DNA from: Verrucomicrobia bacterium UBA3841
GTDB lineage: Bacteria; Verrucomicrobiota; Kiritimatiellia; RFP12; UBA1067
NCBI GenBank assembly: GCA_002392765.1
Contig: DGHT01000034.1
Coordinates: 29,072-93,071, forward strand
Reading direction: 5' to 3'
Length of the DNA: 64,000 nt
Positions within the stretch are counted from its first letter, which is position 1. Each line of letters opens with the position of its first letter. Below the pieces are notes generated by a model. That model did not search any database. It was not told the DNA's origin and saw only the letters and a program-made list of their open reading frames with translations. This document shows, piece by piece, positions 1 through 7,759 of this stretch. A program made the translations under genes and the position numbers.

Positions 1-150
1 GTGTACACGGGCATCACGCGCGCGAAGAAACGCGCGGTGATCGCGGGGACCGAGGCCGCGCTGACGCAGGCGCTCAAGAGGAAGATCGAGCGCGACACGG
101 GGATTGCGCTTGGCAGGGCGGCTGCGCGATCTGCAAGTTTTATTGGCTAG
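1..150 (+). CDS. recD: RecD-like helicase, C-terminal end (partial)
   Basis: Only the last 49 codons lie in the window, in frame 1, ending at TAG 148-150. The peptide starts VYTGITRAKKRAVIAG, which matches the conserved last helicase motif of superfamily 1 enzymes (LYTAxTRAxxR, motif VI). The tail KRKIERDTGIA resembles the end of RecD (exodeoxyribonuclease V alpha subunit), where an IxxRxxRxxGL segment follows. RecD is a 5'-3' DNA helicase used in double-strand break processing. RecD2-type or other UvrD-like helicases cannot be excluded from so short a piece. The next gene starts 19 bases downstream. Confidence 0.7.
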   Translation: MYTGITRAKKRAVIAGTEAALTQALKRKIERDTGIALGRAAARSASFIG

Positions 151-169
151 ACAACCTGGAGGATCGAGT

Positions 170-2164
170 ATGAAAAGCAATTCTTTTCTACCGCTTTATG
201 CGACCAACTTCTTCGGAACGCTGAACGACAACTTCCTGAAGACGCTTGCAAGCTTTACCGTCATCGGCTGGCTTCCCGACGAGCGGACGAAGTCGGCAGC
301 GATGGGCGTTACCGCCGGAGCGCTGGTGCTGCCCTACATCCTCTGCTCGCCGCTCGCCGATCGACTGACGGCAGTGTGGTCCAAGCGCAGCATCGTGATA
401 GCGGCGAAGTGGGCGGAACTGCCGATAATGGCCGTCGCGATTGCGGGCTTCGCGCTCCACTCGCCCTGGTTCGTCATCGGCGCGGTGCTGTTGATGGGGC
501 TCCAGAGTTCGCTCTACTCGCCGGCGAAATACGCGCTTGTGCGCGACATAGGCGGCGAGGCGCGCATCTCGACCGGCATGGGCGGCATGGAGGGAGTCTC
601 GTTCCTCGGCGTCCTTATGGGCACGGTCGCGGGGGCGATTGTTGCGGACATGGCCGACACGACGGCCCGCTATGCATGCCTCGGCGGATTTGCCGCGCTC
701 GGCCTTGTTGCGAGCTACACCGTTCGCGCGAAGGAAGAGCTCAACAGGGCGCTTCACGCGGTGAATCCCGTTCGCTATATCCGCCGCGCCTACAGGATGG
801 CCGGACGCTACGACGGACTCAACGCCGTCATCTTCATGCTCTCCGTTTTCTGGTGGGCTGCGGCGATGCTCCAGATGGGGCTCCTCGTGTATGGCAAATC
901 GGAGGCGGGGCTCAACCTCGACGCGAAGGGGACGGGCGCGCTTCTTTGCGCCGCGGCTGTCGGAATCGTCTTCGGACAGGTCATCGCCGGGTTCGTCGAC
1001 AAGAAACGCTTCCTTCTTGGCGCGACGCTTCTTGCCGGATGGATCGCGGCGGCGCTGCTTGCGGTTCTCTACTTCGCGCCGCTTTCGCCTTGGTGGTTCG
1101 GTATTGTGCTGGGGCTTCTCGCGTTCGACCTCGGATTCTTCAAGCTGCCGTTCGACGCCGAGATTCAGAAGGTCGTGAAAGGCCCGAAGCTCAACACGAT
1201 GCTTGCCTACTTCAACCAGGTGTCGTTTCTCTTCATGCTCGCGGCGAGCGGATGCTACGCGCTCGTGAGCTGGGCGTTCGGCCCGAAGGCGTTTCTCCTG
1301 CTTCTTGCGATCGCGTTTCTCGTCGCGCCGTTCCTCTTCGTGTTCTGCTACCGCCCGGTTCTGCTGTGCGTCGGCCGCTGGGTGTTCGCGCGGCGCTACC
1401 GGGTGGAGGTCGACGGTCTGGATTTATTATGCAATTATGGAAATATGGAAATGTGCAATAGCGGAATTGACCATTGTGAAGACGATTCTAAAATATCTGA
1501 TCGCAAATTTCATAATTCCACAATTCCACAATTACATAATTCCACAATTCCACAATATTCCTACCTCGTTTTGCCGAATCATCCGGCGATGGTCGATCCG
1601 ATGCTCGTGGGCGTAACGTTCTGGAAGACGCCGCTCAGGCCGCTTTCGGACGAACTCTTCTTCCACAGCGGCATCGTCGCGCCGCGCGTTTTGAAGACGC
1701 TTGGCGCAGTGCCCGTCCCGGACCTGCGCAAGCACCGCACGGCGAAAGGCGCGACAATCGCGCGGGGACTTGGCGACATCGTGAAGTCGACGCTCGAGGA
1801 CGGCGGGAACGTCATCTTCTATCCATCGGGACACATACAGACGGAGAGCGATCATGAAGACATCGGCACGCGCCAGCTCGCATACAACATGTGCGGCGAT
1901 CTGCCCGAGGGGGTGCGCGTCATCGGCGTCAGGACGCGCGGACTCTGGGGGTCGATCTGGTCGCGCAAGGGACGGAAGGCCTCGCCTTCGTTCGTGCCGA
2001 CTTTCATCAAGAGCGTATTCCTGTGGTTCTTCTGGTCGCCGTTCGTCCCGCGCCGCCGCGTGCCGATGCACATCGAAGACCTGACCGGTCGCGTGAAGGA
2101 ATGGTCGAACTTGACGCGCCTCGAGTTCAACCGGAAGCTTGAGCAGTGGTATAACGCGGAGTGA
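170..2164 (+). CDS. MFS (LplT-like) transporter fused to PlsC-type acyltransferase
   Basis: 664 residues from ATG 170, which has GGAGG just upstream; an upstream in-frame start at 104 has no such site. Residues about 1-420 are a 12-helix major facilitator domain opening YATNFFGTLNDNFLKTL, typical of the LplT lysophospholipid transporter group. The C-terminal part is a PlsC/LPLAT acyltransferase domain with the NHxxxxD box (NHPAMVD) and YPSGH in place of the usual FPEG. LplT-PlsC arrangements import lyso-phospholipids and re-acylate them at the inner membrane; the AMP-binding acyl-ACP synthetase domain of full Aas fusions is absent. Between the two domains sits a low-complexity in-frame insert of about 44 residues made from the repeat at 1428-1560, just before the beta-strand leading to NHxxxxD. 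Function by family; substrate not provable here. Confidence 0.8.
   Translation: MKSNSFLPLYATNFFGTLNDNFLKTLASFTVIGWLPDERTKSAAMGVTAGALVLPYILCSPLADRLTAVWSKRSIVIAAKWAELPIMAVAIAGFALHSPWFVIGAVLLMGLQSSLYSPAKYALVRDIGGEARISTGMGGMEGVSFLGVLMGTVAGAIVADMADTTARYACLGGFAALGLVASYTVRAKEELNRALHAVNPVRYIRRAYRMAGRYDGLNAVIFMLSVFWWAAAMLQMGLLVYGKSEAGLNLDAKGTGALLCAAAVGIVFGQVIAGFVDKKRFLLGATLLAGWIAAALLAVLYFAPLSPWWFGIVLGLLAFDLGFFKLPFDAEIQKVVKGPKLNTMLAYFNQVSFLFMLAASGCYALVSWAFGPKAFLLLLAIAFLVAPFLFVFCYRPVLLCVGRWVFARRYRVEVDGLDLLCNYGNMEMCNSGIDHCEDDSKISDRKFHNSTIPQLHNSTIPQYSYLVLPNHPAMVDPMLVGVTFWKTPLRPLSDELFFHSGIVAPRVLKTLGAVPVPDLRKHRTAKGATIARGLGDIVKSTLEDGGNVIFYPSGHIQTESDHEDIGTRQLAYNMCGDLPEGVRVIGVRTRGLWGSIWSRKGRKASPSFVPTFIKSVFLWFFWSPFVPRRRVPMHIEDLTGRVKEWSNLTRLEFNRKLEQWYNAE
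1428..1560 (+). repeat. Purine-arm/pyrimidine-arm tandem repeat inside a gene
   Basis: AT-rich block in a GC-rich gene. The 5' arm (about 1428-1475) holds variants of TTATGGAAA/GGAATTG. The 3' arm (about 1510-1558) is a clean 9-nt repeat, (A/T)TTCCACAA, in five copies. The 3' arm read backwards (GGAATTGTG...) resembles the 5' arm, so the block can fold back on itself. It stays in frame and is translated as a linker containing HNSTIPQ repeats. Confidence 0.85.
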
Positions 2165-2170
2165 TTTCAG

Positions 2171-2197
2171 CCGCAAAGAACGCAAAGGACGCAAAGC
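2171..2197 (+). repeat. Three copies of a 9-nt CGCAAAGRA repeat
   Basis: Three tandem units, CGCAAAGAA, CGCAAAGGA and CGCAAAGCT, lie directly after the stop codon of the MFS/acyltransferase gene. The possible TTG start of the next gene begins at the end of the array. It belongs to the general class of 7-9 nt purine-rich arrays in this window. Confidence 0.75.
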
Positions 2198-2812
2198 TTG
2201 AAGGAAGCGAGAATACCGGGGAGGCGGGCATCCCGCCTGTTCAGGACGGAGAACGGTAAAGTTGCAGAAAAGGAGTGTAAGCGGCAAAAGCGCCGGAAAA
2301 AATCGCCTGCGGCAAGGAAATCCGGACGGAAGGGCGCCGCGCCGCGGGGGCGCTCGATCCGCCGCCTCGCACTGTTCGCGGCGGCGCTGGCGACCGCCGC
2401 GCTTGCAGCGGCGATGCTGTGGCGGAACCGGGCGGACGAAGGGGATGCGACGAAAGACAGGCATGTCGAGCTCATGACGACGGGGTATTGCAACTGCGGA
2501 CAATGCTGCGGCTGGAAAACGGACGAATCGGGCAGACCGGTGTACTCGTACGGTACGATGTCGGGGAAACCCAAGACGGTCGGTCTCACCAGTTCCGGAA
2601 AGCAGGCGCGCCCCGGAACGATAGCCGCCGATCCGCGCAGGTTCAAGACGGGGACGCGCATATACGTTCCCGGATACGGGCTCGGACGGGTCGAGGACAT
2701 AGGAGGGGCGATCAAAGGCGATCATATCGATCTCTGGTTCCCGACGCACAAAGAAGCTCTCGAATGGGGCGTCAGGCGCGTCAGGGTTCTAGTGCTCGGC
2801 CGCGGCGATTGA
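2198..2812 (+). CDS. Membrane-anchored 3D-domain protein (cell-wall lytic type)
   Basis: Up to 204 residues. A very basic N-terminus is followed by one membrane segment (LALFAAALATAALAAAMLW, about residues 56-74) and a C-terminal 3D domain. The domain has HVELMTTGYC, then GTIAADPRRFKTGTRIYVPG, then VEDIGGAIKGDHIDLWF: the three conserved aspartates that name the family. 3D domains have the double-psi barrel fold of MltA/RlpA-like murein enzymes, so a role in peptidoglycan turnover outside the membrane is likely. The start is uncertain: TTG 2198 lies in repeat DNA, there is no ATG before the membrane segment, and a dispersed hairpin (2214-2258) falls inside the predicted N-terminus. A GTT/GTG-type start nearer 2259 is possible. 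Confidence 0.7.
   Translation: MKEARIPGRRASRLFRTENGKVAEKECKRQKRRKKSPAARKSGRKGAAPRGRSIRRLALFAAALATAALAAAMLWRNRADEGDATKDRHVELMTTGYCNCGQCCGWKTDESGRPVYSYGTMSGKPKTVGLTSSGKQARPGTIAADPRRFKTGTRIYVPGYGLGRVEDIGGAIKGDHIDLWFPTHKEALEWGVRRVRVLVLGRGD
2214..2258 (+). repeat. Dispersed hairpin element, copy C
   Basis: The stem AGGCGGG (2222-2228) and CCCGCCT (2232-2238) close a CAT loop. The flanks CCGGGG before and TCAGGACGGAGAACGG after match those of copies at 13018-13063 and 38391-38433. It lies in the N-terminal coding part of the 3D-domain gene. Confidence 0.7.
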
Positions 2813-2889
2813 AGCGGCAAATCCCCGCTCTTTGCGGTGAAACGGCGAAAGTGGTAAAACCAGCAATTCCAAAGGCGGAAATATTTTGG

Positions 2890-2895
2890 TATAAT
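2890..2895 (+). promoter_or_regulatory. -10 box for the GntR/LacI regulator
   Basis: A perfect TATAAT lies 26 bases before ATG 2922, in a short AT-rich gap after the 3D-domain gene. No clear -35 box is seen at the expected spacing. AAAGAGG at about 2904-2910 could serve as the ribosome binding site. Confidence 0.55.
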
Positions 2896-2921
2896 GACGC
2901 CAAAAAGAGGATCGCATACCT

Positions 2922-4025
2922 ATGCCAATGGAGCGGGAAAAGGGCGCAGAAGCCCGGTTCTTCGTCGACTACACGCAAATAGTAAAAGTGTTGCGCGACG
3001 AAACGTTCGCCGGCGCGTATTCCGCGCCGGAAGCTTTTCCCAGTCTCACGAAAATCATGAAACGTTTCGGAGTGTCGCGCCCAAGCGCCGTGAGGGTCGT
3101 GGCGGAGTTGAAGCGCATGGGGATAGTCAGGTCGCTCAAAGGGGCCGGTACGTTCGTTACGAGGCGCAACTGGTCGATCGGACTTGCGATTCCCGGCACG
3201 GCGGACTCGGAGTTTTTCTTGGCGGTGAAAGACGCGCTGGTTTCGTGTTGCGAGAAGAGCGGCATGACGCTCGTTCAGTGCGGAGGCTTTGCGCCCGACC
3301 ACGGTCTGCGCGACGAGCAGGCCGAGAAGCTTGCGCGCCGGTTCGCGTCCGCCGGCGTCGCCGGGGTCGTCATGCAGCCTGTCGGCTTTTCGGAGAAAGC
3401 GAACAGCCTGAACGCCAGGATATCCGCTCTTCTCGACGAGGCGAACATACCTGTCGTCCTTATCGACTACGACATAGTCCCTCCGCCCGGACGCAGCCGG
3501 TACGACGTAGTTGCGATAGACAATTTCGCGGCGGGGCGCAAGCTCGCCGCGCACCTTGTAGCGTCAGGCGCGAAGCGCGTCTGCTGCCTGCTGCGCCGAC
3601 TTTGCGCGGATAGCGTCCGCGTCCGGTTCGCGGGCGTCGACGAGGGTGTTTTCCGCGCGACCGGCTCCCACGCCAGGGTGTTCGTCGCCGAGCCGGACGA
3701 CCGCGCGGCGATTGCCTCTGCGCTTGCGAGGCACCGTCCGGACGCGATCGTCTGCCCGAACGACCTTGCCGCCGGGATGCTCGCCAGGACGTTTGCGAAG
3801 CTGAAGATCCGCGTTCCGGGCGATGTGATGCTCGCAGGATTCGACGACGTGAAGTCCGCCGCCGAGATGAAGCCGGGCTTGACATCGATTCGCCAGCCGT
3901 GCTCGGAACTCGCGGCTATGGCCTTCAGGACTTTGATGGAGCGCATCAAGAATCCGAAACTTCCGCCGCGCAACATACTGCTTGACACGACTCTTGTCGA
4001 ACGCGAATCCACAAGAAGGATTTGA
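2922..4025 (+). CDS. GntR/LacI-type transcriptional regulator
   Basis: 367 residues. Residues about 17-85 form a GntR winged helix (FPSLTKIMKRFGVSRPSAVRVV, then LKGAGTFVTRR). Residues about 86-360 are a LacI/periplasmic-binding-protein-like sensor domain (IGLAIPGTADSEFF, VVLIDYDIV, CPNDLAAGMLARTF, GDVMLAGFDD). The combination is that of AraR-type sugar-responsive repressors. It is probably transcribed alone from the TATAAT at 2890. No glycan operon directly follows, so its targets cannot be read from position; the operon starting at 4110 is a candidate. Unusually, the sensor domain contains a Cys-rich stretch (VCCLLRRLC). Confidence 0.8.
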   Translation: MPMEREKGAEARFFVDYTQIVKVLRDETFAGAYSAPEAFPSLTKIMKRFGVSRPSAVRVVAELKRMGIVRSLKGAGTFVTRRNWSIGLAIPGTADSEFFLAVKDALVSCCEKSGMTLVQCGGFAPDHGLRDEQAEKLARRFASAGVAGVVMQPVGFSEKANSLNARISALLDEANIPVVLIDYDIVPPPGRSRYDVVAIDNFAAGRKLAAHLVASGAKRVCCLLRRLCADSVRVRFAGVDEGVFRATGSHARVFVAEPDDRAAIASALARHRPDAIVCPNDLAAGMLARTFAKLKIRVPGDVMLAGFDDVKSAAEMKPGLTSIRQPCSELAAMAFRTLMERIKNPKLPPRNILLDTTLVERESTRRI

Positions 4026-4049
4026 GGAAAATCGCCGCCTTTTTGTAAA

Positions 4050-4078
4050 TTGCTTTTTTGCGTAATTTTTGCTATAAT
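4050..4078 (+). promoter_or_regulatory. Promoter of the exopolysaccharide operon
   Basis: TTGCTT (4050-4055) and TATAAT (4073-4078) are 17 bases apart in an AT-rich gap. The leader to ATG 4110 is about 25 bases and includes a GAGGA ribosome site near 4099. No other strong promoter is seen before 22886, although weak internal ones are possible. Confidence 0.7.
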
Positions 4079-4109
4079 ATGCTCTTAATAAGCATATACG
4101 AGGACGGCA

Positions 4110-5783
4110 ATGTCTGGAATCAGGGAAAATTTCAACAAAATAATGATTGTCGATGACGAGAAGCTGATACTTCTCGCCATGAGCGCAAAACTGAAAAGGG
4201 AAGGGTACGTTCCCGTTCCGGTGGGCGACGTGGATTCAGCCGTCGGCATACTTAAGGAGAACCCGAAGGCGTTCGGCGCCATCATAACCGACATTATGAT
4301 GGGCGACATGGACGGATTCGTGTTTCGCGACATCGTCCGCGGCATCGACAGCCACATGCCGATGTTCTTTCTCACCGCGCTCGATCCCGAGGAGGGCAGC
4401 GGGTTTCTCAAGAAGATTCTCGACGATCCCCAGAGCTACTATCTGCCGAAGTCGGTCAAGACGGACGTCCTTCTCAAGCGCGTCGGGCAGATCGTGGCGT
4501 CCCGCCGCGTCGAAAGATTCATCGAAGAAAAGATAGAAAGCGACAAGAAATCCCTCGAACTCGCCGCGCACATCCAGCGCAGCATGCTTCCGTTCAGGGC
4601 GGTCATGACGCCGCGCGGACAGTATTCCGCGCTGTGGCGTCCGTTCGATATCGTCAGCGGCGACCTGTACGAGGCGGTCCCATTCGGATTCGGCTCGTAT
4701 CTCTACATCCTCGGCGACATCCAGGGCCACGGCACGAGCGCGGCCCTCGCGATGACGGCCGTGCAGTCGTTCCTCAAGCATCTTTCGCACAGGAGCGGCG
4801 CGCCGTCCATGTCGCCGTCCGACATCGCGAACCTTCTCCACAAGTTCTTCCGTTCGAGCCTCCCCGACGTCACCTACATGACGGCGCTCATCTGCATCCA
4901 TTCCCCGCTCGTGAAGGAGGTCAGGTGGATAAGCTGCGGCGCGCCGGACCTCGTTGTCGTCGACAACGGCGCTGAACTCGCCGTCAACCCGGAACGCAAG
5001 GGCGGGCTTCCGATAGGCCTCATGCCCCAGACGACGTATTCCCGCGAAGACGAAATCACGACGGAACTTTCCCCGACGGCGCTCTGCATAGCATTTACGG
5101 ACGGACTGCTCGACCTGTCCCGCGACAGGGACGGATCCGAGAAGCTTCCCGACGATCTGCGCAAAAAGCTTTGCTGCGAAGTGATCGGATCGTCGCGCGG
5201 CGAAGCGTCCGTCGTGGCGTCCCTGCACAAATTCATGACGGCGTGCGACGCGTTAGGCTACGACCGGCCGCAGGACGACCTGTCCATTCTCGTGTTCGGC
5301 GCGCGCTGCGAAAAACACGGCGTCTTCGAGGCGTCGATTCCGCTCGCGCCGTCCGAAATCGACGGTGTGGCGCAGGACATGGGCCAGTGGTGCCGGGACC
5401 GCAACTGGGACGAAGAATCGATCGGGCGGCTGCAGCTCGTCCTTGAAGAGAAGCTCATGAACGTGTACGACCACGGCTTCGACGACAGGGACCGCCTCCG
5501 CGAGGTCGCGAGCGTGCGCCTTTTGAAGAACGCCGCAGGAATCCAGCTGACCGTGTGGGACTGCGGAACGCCCGAACCCAGCATACAGGTCGCCACCGGC
5601 GATGCGTCCGTCGCGTTCGATCTCGCCAACAAGGCGATGTCGGGGCACGGGCGCGGACGCCTGATGGTGCGCGAGCTGTGCAGCGGCGTGGAGCGCAACC
5701 GCTACGGCGAAATGAACGAGACGGTATACCATCTCAAACCGCTCGACGAGCCTAAAGGCGAGACAAACGGAGGATCGAAATGA
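4110..5783 (+). CDS. HsbR-like response regulator: REC, PP2C phosphatase and RsbW-like ATPase
   Basis: 557 residues with three domains. The receiver (about 10-125) has the acidic pair D15/D16 and phospho-acceptor D61 (IITDIMMGD). A SpoIIE/RsbU PP2C phosphatase (about 150-395) opens LAAHIQRSMLP and carries SGDLYE, LGDIQGHGTSAALAM and FTDGLLDLS metal-binding motifs. A GHKL ATPase (about 405-540) has E/N residues in LEEKLMNVYDHGF, WDCGTPEPS and GHGRGRLMV. This is the order found in Pseudomonas HsbR. Such proteins phosphorylate a STAS partner with the ATPase domain and dephosphorylate it with PP2C, the choice being set by receiver phosphorylation. The likely partner is the STAS protein at 8815, and the likely phosphodonor the Hpt protein whose start overlaps this stop. 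First gene of the exopolysaccharide operon. Confidence 0.85.
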   Translation: MSGIRENFNKIMIVDDEKLILLAMSAKLKREGYVPVPVGDVDSAVGILKENPKAFGAIITDIMMGDMDGFVFRDIVRGIDSHMPMFFLTALDPEEGSGFLKKILDDPQSYYLPKSVKTDVLLKRVGQIVASRRVERFIEEKIESDKKSLELAAHIQRSMLPFRAVMTPRGQYSALWRPFDIVSGDLYEAVPFGFGSYLYILGDIQGHGTSAALAMTAVQSFLKHLSHRSGAPSMSPSDIANLLHKFFRSSLPDVTYMTALICIHSPLVKEVRWISCGAPDLVVVDNGAELAVNPERKGGLPIGLMPQTTYSREDEITTELSPTALCIAFTDGLLDLSRDRDGSEKLPDDLRKKLCCEVIGSSRGEASVVASLHKFMTACDALGYDRPQDDLSILVFGARCEKHGVFEASIPLAPSEIDGVAQDMGQWCRDRNWDEESIGRLQLVLEEKLMNVYDHGFDDRDRLREVASVRLLKNAAGIQLTVWDCGTPEPSIQVATGDASVAFDLANKAMSGHGRGRLMVRELCSGVERNRYGEMNETVYHLKPLDEPKGETNGGSK

Positions 5784-6088
5784 AAGAAGTATGCAAAAGA
5801 TACATGCACGACCAGTTTGGCGACGACGAGGAACTTCTGGCCGAGATATACGGCGAGTACAAGAGTTCGTTCGGCGTTAAGCTCGCGGAGGCCAGGGCCG
5901 CGTTCGCGGCGGGAAACTGGAACGCCCTCGACAAGATCGCGCATACGATCAAAGGCAATGCGCTCGCCGTCGGCGACGCCGAGCCGGCCGAAACGGCGAT
6001 CGCGCTGCGCAAGGCCGCGACTCTCGCCGACGCCGAAGCGTCTAAAAAGCTGATTGCGGATCTGGAGGCGTTCGAAAAGCAGATTTGA
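5780..6088 (+). CDS. Histidine phosphotransfer (Hpt) protein, HptB-like
   Basis: 102 residues, a single four-helix Hpt domain with the phospho-accepting motif AHTIKGNALAVGD (His near residue 55). The ATG overlaps the stop of the REC-PP2C-ATPase gene (ATGA), so the two are translationally coupled. Hpt proteins shuttle phosphate from the receiver domains of hybrid kinases to response regulators. Both hybrid kinases in this operon (9173 and 14411) end in a receiver but have no Hpt domain of their own, so this protein is the natural link to D61 of the upstream regulator. Phosphate flow itself is inferred. Confidence 0.85.
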   Translation: MKEVCKRYMHDQFGDDEELLAEIYGEYKSSFGVKLAEARAAFAAGNWNALDKIAHTIKGNALAVGDAEPAETAIALRKAATLADAEASKKLIADLEAFEKQI

Positions 6089-6092
6089 CGAA

Positions 6093-6821
6093 ATGGAAAG
6101 CTTCCTGGAGAGATCCAAAGACGCGGATCTCGACCGCCTTGTGAAAGAACTGGCGGCGAGGTCGCGCATAAACAAGCGGCGCAGTCTGAGGCTTTACGCG
6201 TGGCGTTTCACCGTTTCCGCCGCGTACGCCGTCAAGCGGTTCATCGACATACTGGGCAGCCTGCTGGGCATGATCATACTTTCCCCGGTGTTCATCGGAA
6301 TCGCCCTGGCGATCAAGCTCACCAGCCCCGGCCCGGTCATATTCAGCCAGATACGCGTCGGACGCTACGGGCGCCATTTCAAGTTCTACAAGTTCCGCAG
6401 CATGTACCAGGACGCCGAGGCGCGCAAGGCGGCGCTTATGTCGCAGAACGAATCCAAGGACGGCGTGATCTTCAAGATGAAGGACGATCCGCGCATCACG
6501 AAGGTCGGCAAGTTCATAAGGCGCGCGAGCATCGACGAACTGCCGCAGCTGTGGAACGTTTTCATAGGCGACATGAGTCTCGTCGGACCGCGCCCGCCCG
6601 TCCCGAAAGAAGTCGAGGAATACACGCTCGAGGACCGCAAGCGTCTCGATGTCATCCCCGGCATAACGTGTCTCTGGCAGATCAACGGCAGAAGCGAGAT
6701 CCCGTTCCACGAGCAGGTGCGTCTCGACAAGGAGTACATCCAGGAGGCGAGCGTCTGGAAGGATATCTGCATCCTGTTCAAGACCATCCCGGCCATTGTC
6801 GGGGGGAAGGGGGCGTATTGA
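6093..6821 (+). CDS. Undecaprenyl-phosphate sugar phosphotransferase (priming enzyme)
   Basis: 242 residues from ATG 6093, four bases after the Hpt stop; an in-frame TTG at 6054 would overlap hpt and is less likely. Bacterial sugar transferase family (WcaJ/RfbP/EpsL catalytic core): membrane hairpin LGMIILSPVFIGIALAIK, then SPGPVIFSQIRVGRYG, KFYKFRSMY, RRASIDELPQLWNVF, SLVGPRPP and PGITCLWQINGR. It transfers a sugar-1-phosphate from a nucleotide sugar to undecaprenyl phosphate at the inner membrane, the first step of repeat-unit assembly. The multi-helix N-terminal domain of long WcaJ-type enzymes is missing. Its stop overlaps the next start. Confidence 0.9.
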   Translation: MESFLERSKDADLDRLVKELAARSRINKRRSLRLYAWRFTVSAAYAVKRFIDILGSLLGMIILSPVFIGIALAIKLTSPGPVIFSQIRVGRYGRHFKFYKFRSMYQDAEARKAALMSQNESKDGVIFKMKDDPRITKVGKFIRRASIDELPQLWNVFIGDMSLVGPRPPVPKEVEEYTLEDRKRLDVIPGITCLWQINGRSEIPFHEQVRLDKEYIQEASVWKDICILFKTIPAIVGGKGAY

Positions 6822-7759
6822 TGGACAACGTCCTTTTCGTTCCTTCGGTGCGCGAGTCGGAGTGGGTGAAAGAGACCGTCCCCGGTCTCGGACCCGCCGA
6901 GCTGCCGGTCGCCGGCAGGCGCATCATAGACTACATGCTCGAAGGCGCCAGAAGGTTCGACATCCTCTTCGTGGAGATTCTCGACTGGGACTATTCGGCG
7001 AAGACGGCCGCGAGTTTCATCGAACTTACGCAGACCGGGTATCCGGTGTTCTACGCCAAGGGCGAGGGCGCGCGTCCGAAGGGTCTTTCCTCGATAGAGG
7101 GGCTCTCTTCGCCGCTCACCCAGACGATTTCCGACGATCTGGTCGTCGTATGGGGCCTTTGCCTGCCCGGCGACGGATCCGCGCCGCTTGTTCTCGAACC
7201 GGTTTCGCAGGAGGAGGCCGACAGCACCCCTCCGGGCGTATACAGGCGCAAGGGCGGCAAGTGGATGCGCATCGCCTCCTGCGGCACGGTGGTCGACGGG
7301 CCCAAGGCGTGGCTGGAAGCAAACTTTTCGATTCTTCACAATCCCGGCATGTATACGCTTCCGGGATATTCGGCCGAGAAGGACGTCTACCTCGGGCGCA
7401 ACGTCGTCCTGGAGCGCGGCACCGAAGTGGCCGCGCCGGCGCTTCTCCAGGACAACTGCTGGTGCGCGCGCAACGTCACGCTTTCCGGCGACACGGTGAT
7501 CGGCTCCGGATCGTTCATCTCCGAAGGCGCAACGCTCAAAAGGACGGTGGTCTGCGACGATACATACGTCGGCGAGGGGCTGGATCTCGAGAACAAAATC
7601 GTCATCGGCAACAGAATCGTGGATCCCGAAACGGGCGCGTGGGTGGATGTCGAGGAACAGGGCGTGGCGCGGCGCATATCGGCCGTATACGGCTTGCGCG
7701 CGCTCTTCGCCGGCATCTGGAACTTTCTGCTCGGAAATTCGAGGGGGAGGCGGCGCTGA
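6821..7759 (+). CDS. Nucleotidyltransferase-like protein with left-handed beta-helix
   Basis: 312 residues, starting at an ATG that overlaps the previous stop. The N-terminal half (FVPSVRES, GPAELPVAGRRIIDYML) resembles the start of sugar-nucleotide pyrophosphorylases but lacks the GxGxRLxPLT nucleotide loop. The C-terminal part (about residues 185-270) has hexapeptide-like repeats (VYLGRNVVLERGTEV, DTVIGSGSFISEGA, DTYVGEG, NKIVIGNRIV), as in the beta-helix of GlmU or GDP-mannose pyrophosphorylases. A role with the flanking priming transferase is likely, for example as an acyltransferase, a scaffold or a degenerate pyrophosphorylase. The exact reaction is not recognised. Confidence 0.55.
   Translation: MDNVLFVPSVRESEWVKETVPGLGPAELPVAGRRIIDYMLEGARRFDILFVEILDWDYSAKTAASFIELTQTGYPVFYAKGEGARPKGLSSIEGLSSPLTQTISDDLVVVWGLCLPGDGSAPLVLEPVSQEEADSTPPGVYRRKGGKWMRIASCGTVVDGPKAWLEANFSILHNPGMYTLPGYSAEKDVYLGRNVVLERGTEVAAPALLQDNCWCARNVTLSGDTVIGSGSFISEGATLKRTVVCDDTYVGEGLDLENKIVIGNRIVDPETGAWVDVEEQGVARRISAVYGLRALFAGIWNFLLGNSRGRRR

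Noticed and set aside
2781..3554. Minus-strand open frame over the GntR/LacI gene
   Set aside because: No domain is recognisable, and the plus strand encodes a clear winged helix and sensor domain with a promoter in front.
6054..6092. Upstream TTG start for the sugar transferase
   Set aside because: It lies within the Hpt coding sequence and adds a basic stretch not typical of the family; ATG 6093 directly follows the Hpt stop.
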